Shown here: piece after piece, positions 54,280 through 54,404 of the stretch
Layout of the letters: every line of letters begins with the position of its first letter
How positions within the stretch are numbered: the first letter of the stretch is position 1
Source of the DNA: Candidatus Harrisonbacteria bacterium CG10_big_fil_rev_8_21_14_0_10_49_15
GTDB lineage: Bacteria; Patescibacteriota; Minisyncoccia; UBA6257; 1-14-0-10-44-23
NCBI GenBank assembly: GCA_002773415.1
Contig: PFBD01000028.1
Location: 78,474-132,877 of the forward strand
Length of the DNA: 54,404 nt
Reading direction: 5' to 3'
Notes under the pieces: generated by a model
Seen by the model: the letters and a program-made list of their open reading frames with translations, nothing else
Database searches by the model: none
What the model was told of the DNA's origin: nothing
Translations under genes and position numbers: made by a program

Positions 54280-54404
54280 TAGTAACAAGCGAATGCCCTC
54301 GTAAGCAGAGCTTGCGAAGGCGGCATTCGGAAAATATACAAATGCTTCGCATTTGAACATTTCTCCTCACTTGCCCTCGTAAGCGGGTAGCTTGCGAAGG
54401 CGGC
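54280..54404. repeat. Repeats at the right edge
   Basis: GCCCTCGTAAGC...AGCTTGCGAAGGCGGC occurs twice (about 54295-54330 and 54374-54404), with a CAAATGC-TTC-GCATTTG hairpin between. It is related in style to the CTTCGC/AAGCTACGC repeats at 38165 and 42349. No gene is seen. Confidence 0.6.

Overview
The window looks like part of a Candidate Phyla Radiation (Patescibacteria) chromosome; this is inferred from gene content. It carries a stripped-down sugar-phosphate route (transketolase split into two genes, ribulose-phosphate epimerase, an RpiB of the glutamate-base type, GAPDH). It also carries many small genes of unknown function and several TrmB-type regulators. Stop codons include TGA, so the code appears standard. 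Six tRNA genes are visible (Lys-CUU, Glu-UUC, Val-UAC, Ile-UAU, Gly-UCC, Pro-UGG); there is no rRNA operon and no CRISPR array.

Two kinds of genes are interleaved. Core genes (transketolase to TrmH, recG, murC, tyrS, clpP, tig, ppa, nusA, ftsH and others) have moderate GC, mostly weak or no Shine-Dalgarno sequence, and extended -10 promoters (TGnTATACT) that sometimes sit directly on the ATG. Accessory genes are visibly more GC-rich, nearly all have a strong AAGGAGG-type site, and many are bounded by perfect hairpins: 1-533, 16821-17051, 18655-19137, 22139-23261, 25477-26532, 33428-37532 in part, and 46937-53900. An AT-rich patch at 12.5-14.3 kb beside tRNA-Glu is a third class and contains broken genes.

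Layout: 0.6-9.2 kb, central metabolism, CapA, GAPDH, PH-domain protein and TrmH, all on the minus strand. 9.3-11.8 kb, tRNA-Lys and recG. 11.9-14.3 kb, DoxX, tRNA-Glu and the decayed AT-rich insertion. 14.5-21.9 kb, serine protease, glutamate dehydrogenase, murC, PD-(D/E)XK protein, tyrS, coiled-coil protein. 22-27.5 kb, accessory cassettes (frameshifted lipoprotein, XRE regulator, TrmB regulators, AbiEii toxin pair, stand-alone sigma region 4). 27.5-32.2 kb, clpP, trigger factor, pyrophosphatase, nusA, yraN. 32.2-37.8 kb, a GTTTCAC-rich noncoding region, a TrpR-like regulator with repeated CTAG-centred operators, a hammerhead ribozyme, a cupin, an ATP-grasp-like protein, a class II amidotransferase and small genes. 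37.8-46.1 kb, tRNAs, ftsH, an ECF-sigma operon, a GNAT protein and a TrmB regulator. 46.2-46.7 kb, a candidate structured RNA behind a consensus promoter.

The 46.9-53.9 kb accessory island is the strongest candidate for an undescribed system. A P-loop protein resembling the AAA half of Csx3-AAA proteins is followed by a separate Csx3/Crn3-like protein, with no CRISPR nearby. After a hairpin come an unknown 161-residue protein, a SpoT-like HD hydrolase, a MoxR-type AAA ATPase with an altered P-loop, a VWA protein with an intact MIDAS, and a large zinc-ribbon protein. The last four genes are spaced 1-12 bases apart. The shared theme may be removal of nucleotide second messengers plus a MoxR/VWA remodelling machine; that link is inference. 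The other standout is the 33.3-34.0 kb segment, where a near-complete hammerhead ribozyme lies between TrpR-like operators.
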